The position numbers were made by a program, and so were the translations under genes. The notes under the pieces were generated by a model. That model saw only the letters and a list, made by a program, of their open reading frames with translations. It did not search any database and had not been told where the DNA came from. A DNA stretch of 64,000 nt from Paenibacillus massiliensis 2301065 = DSM 16942 (lineage in GTDB: Bacteria > Bacillota > Bacilli > Paenibacillales > Paenibacillaceae): the NCBI RefSeq assembly GCF_000377505.1, contig NZ_KB898187.1, forward strand, positions 372,001 to 436,000, in the 5' to 3' direction. Numbering within the stretch: the first letter of the stretch is position 1; each line of letters opens with the position of its first letter. Positions 1 through 8,936 of the stretch are shown here, piece after piece.

Positions 1-170
1 CATGCATGGTGACAATACAACGCCAAAAAATCATCATCAGTGCTTAGAACTCTGGATGCATGCCTCATATAGTTATACATAGTGATTTAATAAGTAAATC
101 ATTCAAATGCACCTGTGCGATCAGCCTCCGTATCGTGCTGGGGGCTATTGCAACATACTAATAATTCGTG

Positions 171-1154
171 CTAAATCATCGCAACGACCTTACCCTGGAT
201 CTCACTATTTTGCATTTTTTTCAGATACTTGGGTATGTCCTCCATAGTAATGGAAGTAATGGCTGGTGGTTGTATCTGTTGCTCAGAGAGCAATGTTGCG
301 AATGCATCTCCAATATTAGCAAGTGTTGACTGCATGGCATGATCGTTAACGGTATGTGCTGCACCAAGTGCAATTTCATGCAGCGACAAGCCCTTTTCAT
401 AGAATCGGAATCGACTGAAATCAGGAAAGCCAGCCGTGACGACGATTTCCCCTCCAAAGCGCAGTACATCAATATCTTTTGTTGCCGTATCTGAATTAAT
501 CGTGCTCATCACATAATCAACACCTTGATCCTGTGTTAGATTTCTAATCTCAGCATGTACATCCTGGCTCAAGTAATCGATGGCTTGATCTGCTCCCAGA
601 CTTCGTACATAAGGAATGTCACGTGCTTGGCAAGTTGTGTAAACAGTCAGACCATTAAGCTTAGCAAGTTGTATGGCATAACCTCCTACTCCTCCCGCTC
701 CTCCATGAATCAGGATGGACTTACCGGCTTGGGGCCGCAGTTTTTGGACAATAGCTTGATACGCAGTAAAGCCTGCACCTGGAGCTACGGCAGCCCATCC
801 AAAAGGAATGTTGCCTGGTAGATTGCTTGCAGTATGAGCTTTAGTAACAGCATATTCCGCAAAGCCCCCATGCTCATTCGTAATACTGCGAAGATAGTAC
901 ACGCGGTCACCTACATCAAAATTCGTAACATCGGCACCAACGGAATCCACGATTCCAGCTATATCGAGGCCGAGGACTCGTTTGACATTGCCTGCAAGTC
1001 CTCTGTAAGAAGCAGTCTGATAGTCTGATGGATTCAAGCCTGCAGCCACTACTTTCACACGAATCTCATCATTATTGGGTTCTGGCTTCGGCCGATCATG
1101 GACAATAGTAAGACTTTCGAAATTACCCTGTTCTTCTAACACTAATGCTTTCAA
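171..1154 (-). CDS. MDR-family NAD(P)-dependent alcohol dehydrogenase / quinone oxidoreductase
   Basis: Predicted cytosolic NADPH-dependent reductase of the zinc-free quinone oxidoreductase branch of the medium-chain dehydrogenase superfamily. The GroES-like half carries the AAGLNPSDYQ and GLDIAGIVDSVG motifs. The Rossmann half has the glycine-rich HGGAGGVGGYAIQLAK nucleotide-binding loop. No cysteine or histidine set for structural or catalytic zinc is seen. The frame is open upstream to an ATG at 1196, but the family-like N-terminus (MKALVLEEQG) begins at a TTG at 1154, which sits 6 nt after AAGGGGAGA, so that start is preferred (327 aa). It is divergent from a TetR regulator with palindromes between them, so it is probably the regulated partner. 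The substrate cannot be told; quinones or reactive aldehydes are typical. Confidence 0.85.
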   Translation of the reverse strand: MKALVLEEQGNFESLTIVHDRPKPEPNNDEIRVKVVAAGLNPSDYQTASYRGLAGNVKRVLGLDIAGIVDSVGADVTNFDVGDRVYYLRSITNEHGGFAEYAVTKAHTASNLPGNIPFGWAAVAPGAGFTAYQAIVQKLRPQAGKSILIHGGAGGVGGYAIQLAKLNGLTVYTTCQARDIPYVRSLGADQAIDYLSQDVHAEIRNLTQDQGVDYVMSTINSDTATKDIDVLRFGGEIVVTAGFPDFSRFRFYEKGLSLHEIALGAAHTVNDHAMQSTLANIGDAFATLLSEQQIQPPAITSITMEDIPKYLKKMQNSEIQGKVVAMI

Positions 1155-1209
1155 CTGTATCTCTCCCCTTCTGCTATCTAACGATTGACACTTCATGTAC
1201 TTGAGCCTA

Positions 1210-1241
1210 CAATACTTATGTATTGACGTTACAAATGTAAC
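1210..1241. promoter_or_regulatory. Two palindromes in the oxidoreductase/TetR divergent promoter
   Basis: CAATAC-TTAT-GTATTG (1210-1225) and GTTACA-AA-TGTAAC (1228-1241) are perfect inverted repeats side by side. A plus-strand promoter candidate, TTGACG (1223-1228), 17 bp, then AATATT (1246-1251), has the second palindrome in its spacer. This fits autoregulation by the downstream TetR protein. Binding is inferred. Confidence 0.5.
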
Positions 1242-1303
1242 ATCGAATATTTTGCCTGGTCAATCATTCAGGCCACGGACTAAACAGATAAAGGAGATAT
1301 GTC

Positions 1304-1909
1304 ATGTCACAACTATCCAGGACGGAGCTACAACGTTTGGAAGTGCTCCGTTTATCAAATGCGGAATCCAATAAAATCACGAGGATGTGCATAGAATCCG
1401 CGCTAATCCTGTTAATGAAAGATTCACATATTAAAGTCATCACAATCACGGATATTGTGAAGAAGGCCGGTGTCTCCCGCACAGCTTATTATCGTAATTA
1501 TTCCTCCAAAGAAGATATATTGCGAAGCATGATTGATGATATTGCCAGTAAAGTAATCCTGGCTATGCAGCTACAATTTCCGCTTACAAATACATACGAT
1601 TATTGGTTCTCCCTATTTACTACCCTGCAGGAGCATTACGATGATCTGCATATTCTTTTGAAAGCGAATTTTGGGGAATCCGTCCGCCATCAAGTCCAAC
1701 ATCTTCTTATACGTACAATTCAGGAAGAAGACGTAGCCGAATTGTACAAATTTTATTTTTGGAGCGGCGCGATCTATAGTGTCATTAACCAGTGGATTCT
1801 GGCTGGCGGACAGCCCATCCCGGAAGACATGGCGCACATATGCCACGGCATCATAGCTTCGATGAACGAAGGCTGTGTATCGAACAATCCCTTAAGTAAA
1901 AGACCTTGA
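1304..1909 (+). CDS. TetR/AcrR family transcriptional regulator
   Basis: 201-aa one-component DNA-binding repressor. After a short N-terminal extension the TetR helix-turn-helix spans roughly residues 22-70, with the recognition segment ITDIVKKAGVSRTAYYRNYSSKEDIL, where the tyrosine pair and KEDIL are typical of the family. The remaining C-terminal half is an all-helical ligand/dimer domain without recognisable specificity. ATG 1304 follows AAGGAGATATGTC, a good ribosome site. It is transcribed away from the oxidoreductase at 171-1154 across a 150-bp region with two palindromes, so it most likely represses that gene and itself. The inducer is unknown. Confidence 0.88.
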   Translation: MSQLSRTELQRLEVLRLSNAESNKITRMCIESALILLMKDSHIKVITITDIVKKAGVSRTAYYRNYSSKEDILRSMIDDIASKVILAMQLQFPLTNTYDYWFSLFTTLQEHYDDLHILLKANFGESVRHQVQHLLIRTIQEEDVAELYKFYFWSGAIYSVINQWILAGGQPIPEDMAHICHGIIASMNEGCVSNNPLSKRP

Positions 1910-2029
1910 GCTACTGTCTCCATAGACTGGATAGCTATGACAACTCATGACTTTCACGCAACCAAGCGCGAGCTTGACCGTATGAATTACAGTAAAACTG
2001 TACAGAAGATATTTCCTAGGGGAGTGAGC

Positions 2030-2473
2030 ATGATGAAGAAATACGGATTAAGTCTGCTGTTATTGGTCTTATTGGTTGTACCTGGCTGTGGATTGGTGGA
2101 AAAGGTAGGTACAGGCGTCAATTTTGCCGCGGATACAGCTACTTATATGCAGAGCTTGACTGAATTTGCACAGGGCATGGAGACATGGGCTACGGATGCT
2201 GCTACAGATCCGCAGGCTAGAGAGGAATTGAAAGACAAGCTTGTAGCCCTCAAGGAACAGACGGTCCAATATGCCGATCTGCAGGTTCCGGAATATGCAG
2301 CAGAACTGCATCAGTCAATTATTGGCTACAATGATACGCTACAGCAAGGTCTCGATAAAGCTATTACCAATCTGGAGGAAGGAAAAGCGGCTTTTGAAGC
2401 TACCGGAATTCCCGAGACGATCAATCAGATTAACGAGCTGTTGAATCAAATCAACCAACTCATTCCGAACTAA
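2030..2473 (+). CDS. Small lipoprotein, DUF6376-like
   Basis: 147-aa predicted membrane-anchored lipoprotein of unknown function. The start is taken at ATG 2030 after GGGGAGTGAGC. The longer reading frame from 1937 lacks a ribosome site and would bury the signal peptide. Residues 1-20 are a type II signal sequence (two Lys, a Leu-rich core, lipobox VPGC, Cys20). The mature part is acidic and helical: it opens LVEKVGTGVNFAADTATYMQ, has a central ADLQVPEYAAELHQSI segment, and ends with NINELLNQINQ-type heptads. This order (Cys, Val-Asn-rich helix, Ala/Asp loop, helix pair) matches DUF6376 lipoproteins of Bacillus as I know them; the assignment is from memory of the pattern. It is followed by a strong terminator and appears monocistronic. 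Confidence 0.7.
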   Translation: MMKKYGLSLLLLVLLVVPGCGLVEKVGTGVNFAADTATYMQSLTEFAQGMETWATDAATDPQAREELKDKLVALKEQTVQYADLQVPEYAAELHQSIIGYNDTLQQGLDKAITNLEEGKAAFEATGIPETINQINELLNQINQLIPN

Positions 2474-2483
2474 TTAGATATGC

Positions 2484-2530
2484 AAAAAGCGCTCAAGTGT
2501 TGTAAGACATTCCTTGAGCGCTTTTTGTTT
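2484..2530 (+). terminator. Rho-independent terminator after the DUF6376-like lipoprotein
   Basis: AAAAAGCGCTCAAG and CTTGAGCGCTTTTT form a near-perfect stem around a 14-nt loop, followed by TTTTTGTTT. The A-run on the left side would let it also work on the minus strand, for the diguanylate cyclase ending at 2641. Confidence 0.85.
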
Positions 2531-2640
2531 ACTATTATGGCTATTTTCAAAGTGTGCGCCATCTCTGGAATAATCGGACTTTTAGACTATAATCGCTGAA
2601 GATTATGGGTGTACACGTTTTAATTCATTTCATGTATAGC

Positions 2641-4233
2641 TTAGACTGATGATTCATGTGTCATGAAGTATGAGCTTCTATTTTGTCCAGAGCGTTTTAC
2701 ACGGTACATAGCTTCATCGGCCTTCTTCAACAATGTGTTAATATCCTGCCCATCCTTGGGGTATACACTGACTCCAGCCGAGAACGAGATTGGAATTCTT
2801 GTTCCTTCGTATAGGAACTGATTATTATACAGTGGGGAGAGCCGATGATCGACCATCTGGCGAATATTACTATCATCAGAGCACGAGAAGGCGATTACAA
2901 ACTCGTCCCCTCCGAATCGTCCAATCAGATCCTCTGGTTGAGCATGTGCTTTGAACATACTGGCAATATGCTCTAAATAAAGGTCTCCCACAAGATGGCC
3001 ATACGTATCGTTAATAGGCTTGAAGTGATCCAGGTCAACCAGTACCACTGCAAATGGCCCACCTTCGGCCAGCTTCGCCTGCAACTGCTCCTGAATAGCC
3101 GCACGATTATACAGTTCTGTCAAGGAATCATGATGAGCAAAATGCTTGTATCTTCCCTCTGATTCTAATAATCTGCGTTCCGTATCCTTCAAGGAGGTGA
3201 CATCGGTCAGGTGCATCACGAACAGCTCCTCATTGGCTTCCTGAAGCACATCAAGCCCCATAATCAGATCGAGATCTCTCTGGTTCGGATTGTGTATTCG
3301 CACCTCCCACTGAGGAGAGTCCTCCCTCTCCTGTTGAAATGAGCGCAGCAATTCAGCAAGGCTCAGCCCGTCTTTGCTATCAAAATGTCTTGGAATCTCC
3401 TCCTCGGCTATACCCTCGAACCACTGCTTGGCCCGCGGGTTCATCTCCCTTACTGCTCCCTTTCCATCCAGCAGCAAAATAGCCGTAGGCGCGGATTTGA
3501 ATAGAATATGAAATAGTTTGCGGTAATCTGGCATAATGTTATGCTTACCAATAAAATGGCGAAGCGCAACAGCCCAGAGTAAATAACCAATGAAATAGAG
3601 TATCATAGCGTTGCGGGATGTTAACAGTTTGGATTGCAAAAGTGCTGTTACTACGATAAACCAGGCAAAGAGGCCGAACAGGCTAAGCAACAACGAGCCG
3701 AGAATTTTTTTGAGTCGGATCTCTTGTGTCCGATAGCAGCTAACCGCCAAGATAACGACAGATAGCAGAATGTACCCTGCAACAAAAATGAGGGTTAACA
3801 ACAAAAACAACGGGTCCAGAGGACTGCGTCCATCCGTTACAGATGCATCATACAGCACGTGATGGTCCTTCGTCGCCAGAAATACCGCCCATAAAGTAAA
3901 AGGTGCTGCATATATGAGGGGCAGCCACCGTTTCAGTGAGGATGTGATCGGTTCTCCCATTAGCACACAAAGGTGAACGAGGAAGCAAATCACAAACAGC
4001 AGCATGGGGGAATTCCCGTATAATACGATCTGCATTTGATAGTGCGGAAGTAAGGAAGTTTTTACATATTCTCCGATGAAATAAAAAAGAAATGCCAGCA
4101 TGAGAAAAGCGGCAATCCGGTTGAGTAGACTTTTTGTGTTCCGGTGAATCAAGGTAATAGCCATATATAGAAAAAAATAAGTCGGCAACAGGATAGTTGA
4201 AAAATCCATGAATAGCTCGTTCATAACCATCAT
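2641..4233 (-). CDS. Membrane diguanylate cyclase: 7TM sensor, PAS, GGDEF
   Basis: 530-aa signalling enzyme predicted to make cyclic di-GMP. Residues about 10-225 hold seven hydrophobic helices resembling the N-terminal 7TM sensor domain of some histidine kinases. A PAS domain follows (about 237-350: SAPTAILLLDGKGAVREMNPRA). The GGDEF domain starts at HHDSLTELYNRA (367) and contains LVDLDHFKPINDTYGH and the intact active-site motif RFGGDEF (441-445). The inhibitory I-site position reads QPED (432-435) rather than RxxD, so product inhibition at that site is probably absent. No EAL domain is present. The start is ATG 4233; it has no strong ribosome site and ATG 4224 is an alternative. The stimulus sensed by the 7TM domain is unknown. 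Confidence 0.88.
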   Translation of the reverse strand: MMVMNELFMDFSTILLPTYFFLYMAITLIHRNTKSLLNRIAAFLMLAFLFYFIGEYVKTSLLPHYQMQIVLYGNSPMLLFVICFLVHLCVLMGEPITSSLKRWLPLIYAAPFTLWAVFLATKDHHVLYDASVTDGRSPLDPLFLLLTLIFVAGYILLSVVILAVSCYRTQEIRLKKILGSLLLSLFGLFAWFIVVTALLQSKLLTSRNAMILYFIGYLLWAVALRHFIGKHNIMPDYRKLFHILFKSAPTAILLLDGKGAVREMNPRAKQWFEGIAEEEIPRHFDSKDGLSLAELLRSFQQEREDSPQWEVRIHNPNQRDLDLIMGLDVLQEANEELFVMHLTDVTSLKDTERRLLESEGRYKHFAHHDSLTELYNRAAIQEQLQAKLAEGGPFAVVLVDLDHFKPINDTYGHLVGDLYLEHIASMFKAHAQPEDLIGRFGGDEFVIAFSCSDDSNIRQMVDHRLSPLYNNQFLYEGTRIPISFSAGVSVYPKDGQDINTLLKKADEAMYRVKRSGQNRSSYFMTHESSV

Positions 4234-4263
4234 CCTGTCACAATTTCATCGTGAAATTCATAC

Positions 4264-4362
4264 CTATTTCCGCACCAGAACCAGGCATGTGATGTCATCC
4301 ATTGCGTTGCTCGTGTAGCGATAGTCTGTGCCAAGTCTGATCCTCCTACTGATCTGTACATA
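4264..4362 (-). pseudogene. Possible 3' remnant of a SpoIIE/PP2C-type phosphatase gene
   Basis: Upstream of the diguanylate cyclase, on the same strand, a short open frame ends LGTDYRYTSNAMDDITCLVL then VRK and a TAG at 4264-4266. The DDIT-hydrophobic-strand-stop arrangement is how SpoIIE/PP2C phosphatase domains end. The frame is closed upstream by TGA (4363-4365), and no other part of such a domain is visible in 4363-4536. It could be chance; confidence is low. Confidence 0.3.
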
Positions 4363-4536
4363 TCATGATGGAATCCATTTGTCGTGCTGGAACTGTCCCG
4401 AATAGTTTAAAAATAGTACTCTTAATGTAACACATCTGTATAGTCTAGCAGTACATCTAATTTTGAGTATCTCCACACAATATTGCCCAGTGCTGCAAGG
4501 CCCCAATTGGAACATTTTTCTGATCTGAAATTCCCT

Positions 4537-5373
4537 TTAGTCTCCTTGCATTGTTCGGTAAGCCGTAGGAGATATACCGTTACGTTTCTTAAACGCCCTG
4601 CTGAATTGGTAGATATCAGAGTAGCCACAAGCCCTGGCAATATCCGAAATGGTATCACCTGTAAAACGGAGTCTGCGGATGGCATGCTCGTTGCGAAGTT
4701 TATCCAGATACTCCTTGGGACTGCATCCGTATTGTGCAGCAAAAGCTCTACGTAAATAAACAGGAGAAAATCCGGTTAGCTCCGCCATTTCGGTGATGCG
4801 AAACTCCTTTGCAAATCCCGTATCCAGTTTTTCTTTGAACCTGCGAAGAGAGGCTATGATGCCTTTTTCATCGCTTTGTCTCCCCCCTGCTTCTGCTGCC
4901 TCGTGTACCTCCTCTAACAAGCGATACCACACCGATTTCACCCGCGCCTCGCGCACAAAATCCCCAGGCACCCATTCTCGCTCCGCTTCTAGAAAAAGAT
5001 CCCCCATTTTGCCTGTGCGCTCACTCTGTAAGGGTAAGAGAAATGGTAGCTTCAGTCGTTCTATAGGCTCTGGAGTATCCCATCCGTATTCATTTTTCCT
5101 TTGCAAGGCACAATCGAAGAATAGCATCGTCATACGTAGCGGGTGCATCTCGGAGGACTTCATGTATAGACGCAATCCGGGCCAAAGGTATACCAGCGTC
5201 CCACCCTCTACTTCTACATCCTTCTCCTCACATCGGAATACTCCCTTACCGCTATAGATGTAATAAAACGTATGTCCAGACACGGTCTGTCGAATATCCT
5301 CCCAGCCTGGAAGCGCTGGTTTGGCGAGAACCCAATGCAAATGCACTACCATACTTCCCAATGCATATTCCAC
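4537..5373 (-). CDS. AraC family transcriptional regulator (controls GH2 locus)
   Basis: 278-aa AraC-type activator. The N-terminal cupin-like sensor (about 10-110; GHTFYYIYSGKGVFRCEEKD, then a GGTLVYLWPG turn) is followed by a linker and a C-terminal double helix-turn-helix: FRITEMAELTGFSPVYLRRAF for the first and ISDIARACGYSDIYQFSRAFKK for the second, ending in the family-typical NGISPTAYR. The start is GTG 5373, behind AAGGGGGAAGAAGC. It is transcribed divergently from the GH2 glucuronidase and its ABC importer and probably activates them from the palindrome at 5402-5418. The ligand is unknown; a sugar acid or oligosaccharide is likely by context. Confidence 0.87.
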   Translation of the reverse strand: MEYALGSMVVHLHWVLAKPALPGWEDIRQTVSGHTFYYIYSGKGVFRCEEKDVEVEGGTLVYLWPGLRLYMKSSEMHPLRMTMLFFDCALQRKNEYGWDTPEPIERLKLPFLLPLQSERTGKMGDLFLEAEREWVPGDFVREARVKSVWYRLLEEVHEAAEAGGRQSDEKGIIASLRRFKEKLDTGFAKEFRITEMAELTGFSPVYLRRAFAAQYGCSPKEYLDKLRNEHAIRRLRFTGDTISDIARACGYSDIYQFSRAFKKRNGISPTAYRTMQGD

Positions 5374-5400
5374 GCTTCTTCCCCCTTATGAGTCACTTGT

Positions 5401-5418
5401 ATCATTTATGATAAATGA
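5401..5418. promoter_or_regulatory. Palindromic operator candidate between AraC and GH2
   Basis: TCATTTAT-G-ATAAATGA (5402-5418) is a perfect 17-bp palindrome, 28 bp upstream of the araC-type gene and about 100 bp upstream of the GH2 gene. Its 12-bp core ATCATTTATGAT recurs at 14272-14283 in the other AraC/glycosidase divergent region, which suggests a shared or related regulator. Confidence 0.5.
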
Positions 5419-5525
5419 ATTAGATTGTTTTTGCTATTGTTCCTTCCATATCACCGGTGCTACACTCCGAACATAAAGAGCGAAATCAAAGGAAAATCTT
5501 AGACAAAATGTAGGAGATGATGGAT

Positions 5526-7262
5526 GTGATTCGAACGTTTCAACAGCATCGACTTCGGAAATCTCAATTACTAGAAGGTTTATGGGATTTCGTTTTTGAC
5601 AAGGACGATATCGGATTATCTGAGGGCTGGTACACTGACTTCCCTGCTAATCACGATCGAATGCCCGTACCAGCTTGCTGGAATAACGAGCTAGACAAGT
5701 TCGACTACGAAGGGGTGGCATGGTACCGCACCAGGATTACCATCGAGGACAGCAGCCATCTGCGTCTCTTGTTCCATGCCGTGCTTGGGCATGCCGATGT
5801 GTACTTAGACGGGGTGCATCTAGGATACCATTATGGTGGGTTTACGCCGTTTGACTTTACGCTACCTGATGTCACTGCGGGGGTTCACGAGCTTGTCGTG
5901 CGTACAGACAATACTCTGACACGTAATACGATTCCATACCACATTGTAGACTGGTTCCATTACGGTGGAATTATCCGCCCCGTAGAGATTCAGATCTTGC
6001 CGGATATCTCCATTGAGGACATGCGCATCACCTATGATATGACTGGGGATTCCAGTGCTACTGTTCAGGTCACACTCCAACTCCGCTCCATGTCGGACAC
6101 GGCACTCGACGTACCCGTATCTCTCTATCGTAACGAAGAGTTAGTCCACGTTGAGAATGTTCATCTCCCAGCTATGGGCATTAGGGACGTGAATGTAGAA
6201 CAAGTCTGGTCAGGACTACAGCGATGGAATCCCGATGACCCTGCTCTCTATATGGTCAGATCTGTAGTCGGTCAAGATGACAAGTCAGACCGGATAGGCT
6301 TCCGTACCGTGGAGACCCGGAACAAGAAGATTTGGTTGAATGGCAAGGAGCTGTATCTTCAGGGAGTTAACCGTCATGAGGAACATCCGGAATGGGGCTT
6401 TGCTTTCCCTAACAAATTAATGACCAAGGAACTCGATATTATTCAGCAGATGGGATGTAATACTGTACGCGGTTCCCATTATCCGCAGAGTGAATATTGG
6501 CTGGATCTGCTCGATGAACGTGGCTTCATCTTCTGGAGTGAGATTCCGATATGGGGCGCGGCTTTCCCGGCAGAAGACACGGGTGATCCGCTCTTCGTGG
6601 AACGGGCCCTTACCATGATGGATGAGATGATTGAGCGAGATCTGCACCATCCCTCGATCTTGTTCTGGTCGGTCCATAATGAAATCGATACGCGCTCGAA
6701 GCAAGCCTATGATTTGTCCATCCAGATGACTGAACTCGTTCGGGCCAAGGATCAGTCCAGACTTGTATCTTATGCCACCATGCACCCTATGACAGATATT
6801 TGCCTCGGCCTATTCGACGTTATTGGTATTAATTATTATGACGGCTGGTATTTTGGACATGTCAAATTCGAGGAGATGCTGGATGTCTTTCATCAGCGCT
6901 GTAAGGAGTATGGAGCAGAAGACACCCCGGTGCTCATGACCGAATTTGGTGGAGCTGGCGTATTCAGTGACTCCGGCTGGGAACCACGTTTATTTAGCGA
7001 GGATTATCAGGCGGATTTGCTCAGCAGGTCTCTACGACTCTTTCGAAGCGATTCGAAGATTAGTGGCACTTACGTCTGGCAGTTTGCTGATACCAGAGCC
7101 CAGCTGCAAAGTCATCAACCCCACTTCAGGGATCGCGCACGGTCCTTCAATAACAAGGGGCTGCTGAACGAATATCGTAAGCCAAAGCTTGCCTATCGTG
7201 TGGTTAAGGGGATTTACACTGACATCAGCAATCCCTACGACTGGGGCTTCGTACTGAAATAA
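5526..7262 (+). CDS. uidA: GH2 beta-glucuronidase
   Basis: Predicted cytosolic retaining beta-glucuronidase. Domain order: jelly-roll sugar-binding (about 20-165), immunoglobulin-like (about 170-265, ending IGFRTVETRN), then a TIM barrel from KKIWLNGKELYLQGVNRHEE. Numbered from the upstream ATG at 5517, the acid/base is Glu389 in WSVHNEIDTR and the nucleophile Glu476 in LMTEFGGAG. The C-terminus has FNNKGLLNEYRKPK: Asn545 and Lys547 match the NxK motif that binds the glucuronate carboxylate in E. coli UidA, which separates glucuronidases from GH2 galactosidases. ATG 5517 abuts the Shine-Dalgarno TAGGAG, so GTG 5526 (9 nt away) is the more likely start. The downstream lipoprotein and permeases at 7285-10794 should import its substrate. 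Confidence 0.85.
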   Translation: MIRTFQQHRLRKSQLLEGLWDFVFDKDDIGLSEGWYTDFPANHDRMPVPACWNNELDKFDYEGVAWYRTRITIEDSSHLRLLFHAVLGHADVYLDGVHLGYHYGGFTPFDFTLPDVTAGVHELVVRTDNTLTRNTIPYHIVDWFHYGGIIRPVEIQILPDISIEDMRITYDMTGDSSATVQVTLQLRSMSDTALDVPVSLYRNEELVHVENVHLPAMGIRDVNVEQVWSGLQRWNPDDPALYMVRSVVGQDDKSDRIGFRTVETRNKKIWLNGKELYLQGVNRHEEHPEWGFAFPNKLMTKELDIIQQMGCNTVRGSHYPQSEYWLDLLDERGFIFWSEIPIWGAAFPAEDTGDPLFVERALTMMDEMIERDLHHPSILFWSVHNEIDTRSKQAYDLSIQMTELVRAKDQSRLVSYATMHPMTDICLGLFDVIGINYYDGWYFGHVKFEEMLDVFHQRCKEYGAEDTPVLMTEFGGAGVFSDSGWEPRLFSEDYQADLLSRSLRLFRSDSKISGTYVWQFADTRAQLQSHQPHFRDRARSFNNKGLLNEYRKPKLAYRVVKGIYTDISNPYDWGFVLK

Positions 7263-7284
7263 TATCAAGGAGGGCGATTCATTC

Positions 7285-8868
7285 ATGCAGAAAAGAAAGC
7301 TAATGAAGTCGACTATTGCCTTAATTGCACTGGGACTATTCACTGCAACTACGCTGGGCGCCTGTAATGGAAGAGAAGCGGAATCCACATCACCAGATAC
7401 GACCCAGCCATTAACAAAACTAACGTATTGGGTGGAGCTATTTCCAGATGCAGCAGGTATTATGAAAAGCTATGGAGAGGTGACTGCCTGGAAGCAAGTG
7501 CAGGAGAAGACGGGTGTAGAAATTGAGTTCCAGCATCCAGCTCAAGGGCAGCTTAGAGAACAGTTCAACCTGCTGGTTGCATCGAATCAACTCCCTGATG
7601 TGGTTGAATTTGCATGGAATGCTTACCCTGGTGGTGCTGAGAAAGCCATCAGGGATAAGAAAATTACCTCCTTAAATGATTATTTGGAACATGCCCCCAA
7701 CTTAAAAGCGCTGTTCGATGCAAATCCTGAATGGAGAAAAATGGCCTCTACGGATGCTGGTGATATTATAGGCTTCCCGTTCATTCGCGAGGACGTCACT
7801 CAACAGGTGTTCCTCGGACCTGCCATACGACAGGACTGGCTGGATAAATTAGACTTATCCGTACCCACAACAATTGATGAATGGCACACTGTTTTGAAAG
7901 CGTTTAAAGAACAGGACCCTAATGGCAATGGTGAAGCAGATGAGATTCCGATACTAATTCCAGCAGGTGAATTAGCTTTTGCGGGTGCCTTCGGCACACC
8001 TAATGATTTCTACCAAGAGAACAATATAGTCAAGTATGGTCCAATTGAACCAGGCTTCAAGGAATATCTGGCCACAATGAATCAATGGTATAACGAGGGA
8101 CTACTCGACAAAGACTTCGCAATAACAGATAGCAAAATGAGCGATGCCAAAATCACCGGTAATCAGGTCGGTTCAACGGTTCTGTTTCTGAACGGTGGCA
8201 TCGGAAAATATATGGACCTAATGGCTAAAAGTCAGCCAGATTTCAAAATTGTCGGGACCCCCTATCCGACTTTGAATCCAGGTGAAAAGCCATTATTCGG
8301 CTATAGTGACAATCCCGTGACAGGGATCTTCGCAGCGATCACCGGAAGTAACGAGAATGTAGTAGAAACTGTAAAGCTTCTGGATTACCTGTACAGTGAA
8401 GAAGGAAAGCTCCTCATGAACTTTGGAAAAGAAGGAGAAACGTACACTTTGGTTGATGGTGAGCCCAAGTATACGGATGTGATTTTGAAAAATCCAGATG
8501 GTCTACCTATTTCCCAAGCCTTTAGAAAGCATATTATGGGCGCTACCTCCGGCCCTTTTGTACAGGATATACGGCACACGAAGCAATATACAACCAAGCC
8601 AGAGCAACAAGAAGCCATGACGCTGTGGTCCTCCCCTACTCAAGTTCATAAAATGCCACCTGTAACTGTTGCTGTAGGAGATAGCAGCCGGTATGCTTCG
8701 ATCATGAATGACATCAATACTTTTAAAGACGAAATGTTACTGAAATTCATTATGGGAATAGAGCCTCTGGAGAACTTTGATCATTACGTGAAAACACTAA
8801 AGGGGCTTGGCATCGAAGAAGCGATTCAGATTCAACAAGCGGCTTTAGAGCGGTATAACAACAGATAA
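7285..8868 (+). CDS. ABC sugar importer, extracellular solute-binding lipoprotein (LplA type)
   Basis: 527-aa substrate-capture component of a CUT1 carbohydrate importer. The signal peptide (residues 1-26, start MQKRKLMKST) ends in lipobox LGAC with Cys27. The mature protein is a family 1 solute-binding protein of the large LplA/YtcQ group. It carries the marker segment FKEQDPNGNGEADEIP (a Ca-loop-like DPNGNG) and KLLDYLYSEEGKLLMNFGKEGE near the C-terminal lobe hinge. ATG 7285 follows AAGGAGGGCGATTCATTC. It starts 22 bp after the GH2 gene and is followed by two permease genes; as in most CUT1 operons, no ATPase is encoded here, so a shared MsmX-like ATPase elsewhere is expected. The probable ligand is a glucuronate-containing oligosaccharide. 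Confidence 0.9.
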   Translation: MQKRKLMKSTIALIALGLFTATTLGACNGREAESTSPDTTQPLTKLTYWVELFPDAAGIMKSYGEVTAWKQVQEKTGVEIEFQHPAQGQLREQFNLLVASNQLPDVVEFAWNAYPGGAEKAIRDKKITSLNDYLEHAPNLKALFDANPEWRKMASTDAGDIIGFPFIREDVTQQVFLGPAIRQDWLDKLDLSVPTTIDEWHTVLKAFKEQDPNGNGEADEIPILIPAGELAFAGAFGTPNDFYQENNIVKYGPIEPGFKEYLATMNQWYNEGLLDKDFAITDSKMSDAKITGNQVGSTVLFLNGGIGKYMDLMAKSQPDFKIVGTPYPTLNPGEKPLFGYSDNPVTGIFAAITGSNENVVETVKLLDYLYSEEGKLLMNFGKEGETYTLVDGEPKYTDVILKNPDGLPISQAFRKHIMGATSGPFVQDIRHTKQYTTKPEQQEAMTLWSSPTQVHKMPPVTVAVGDSSRYASIMNDINTFKDEMLLKFIMGIEPLENFDHYVKTLKGLGIEEAIQIQQAALERYNNR

Positions 8869-8936
8869 GTCTTCCTGATTATATATTCATTGAGCCCTTA
8901 GCTTTCCACATTCCAGACATCAGGGAGGGGAATTTC

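Noticed and set aside
83-101. TGATTTA-ATAAG-TAAATCA inverted repeat in the leading 170 bp
   Set aside because: Perfect but short and AT-rich, without a gene in view that it could serve; nothing else supported in 1-170.
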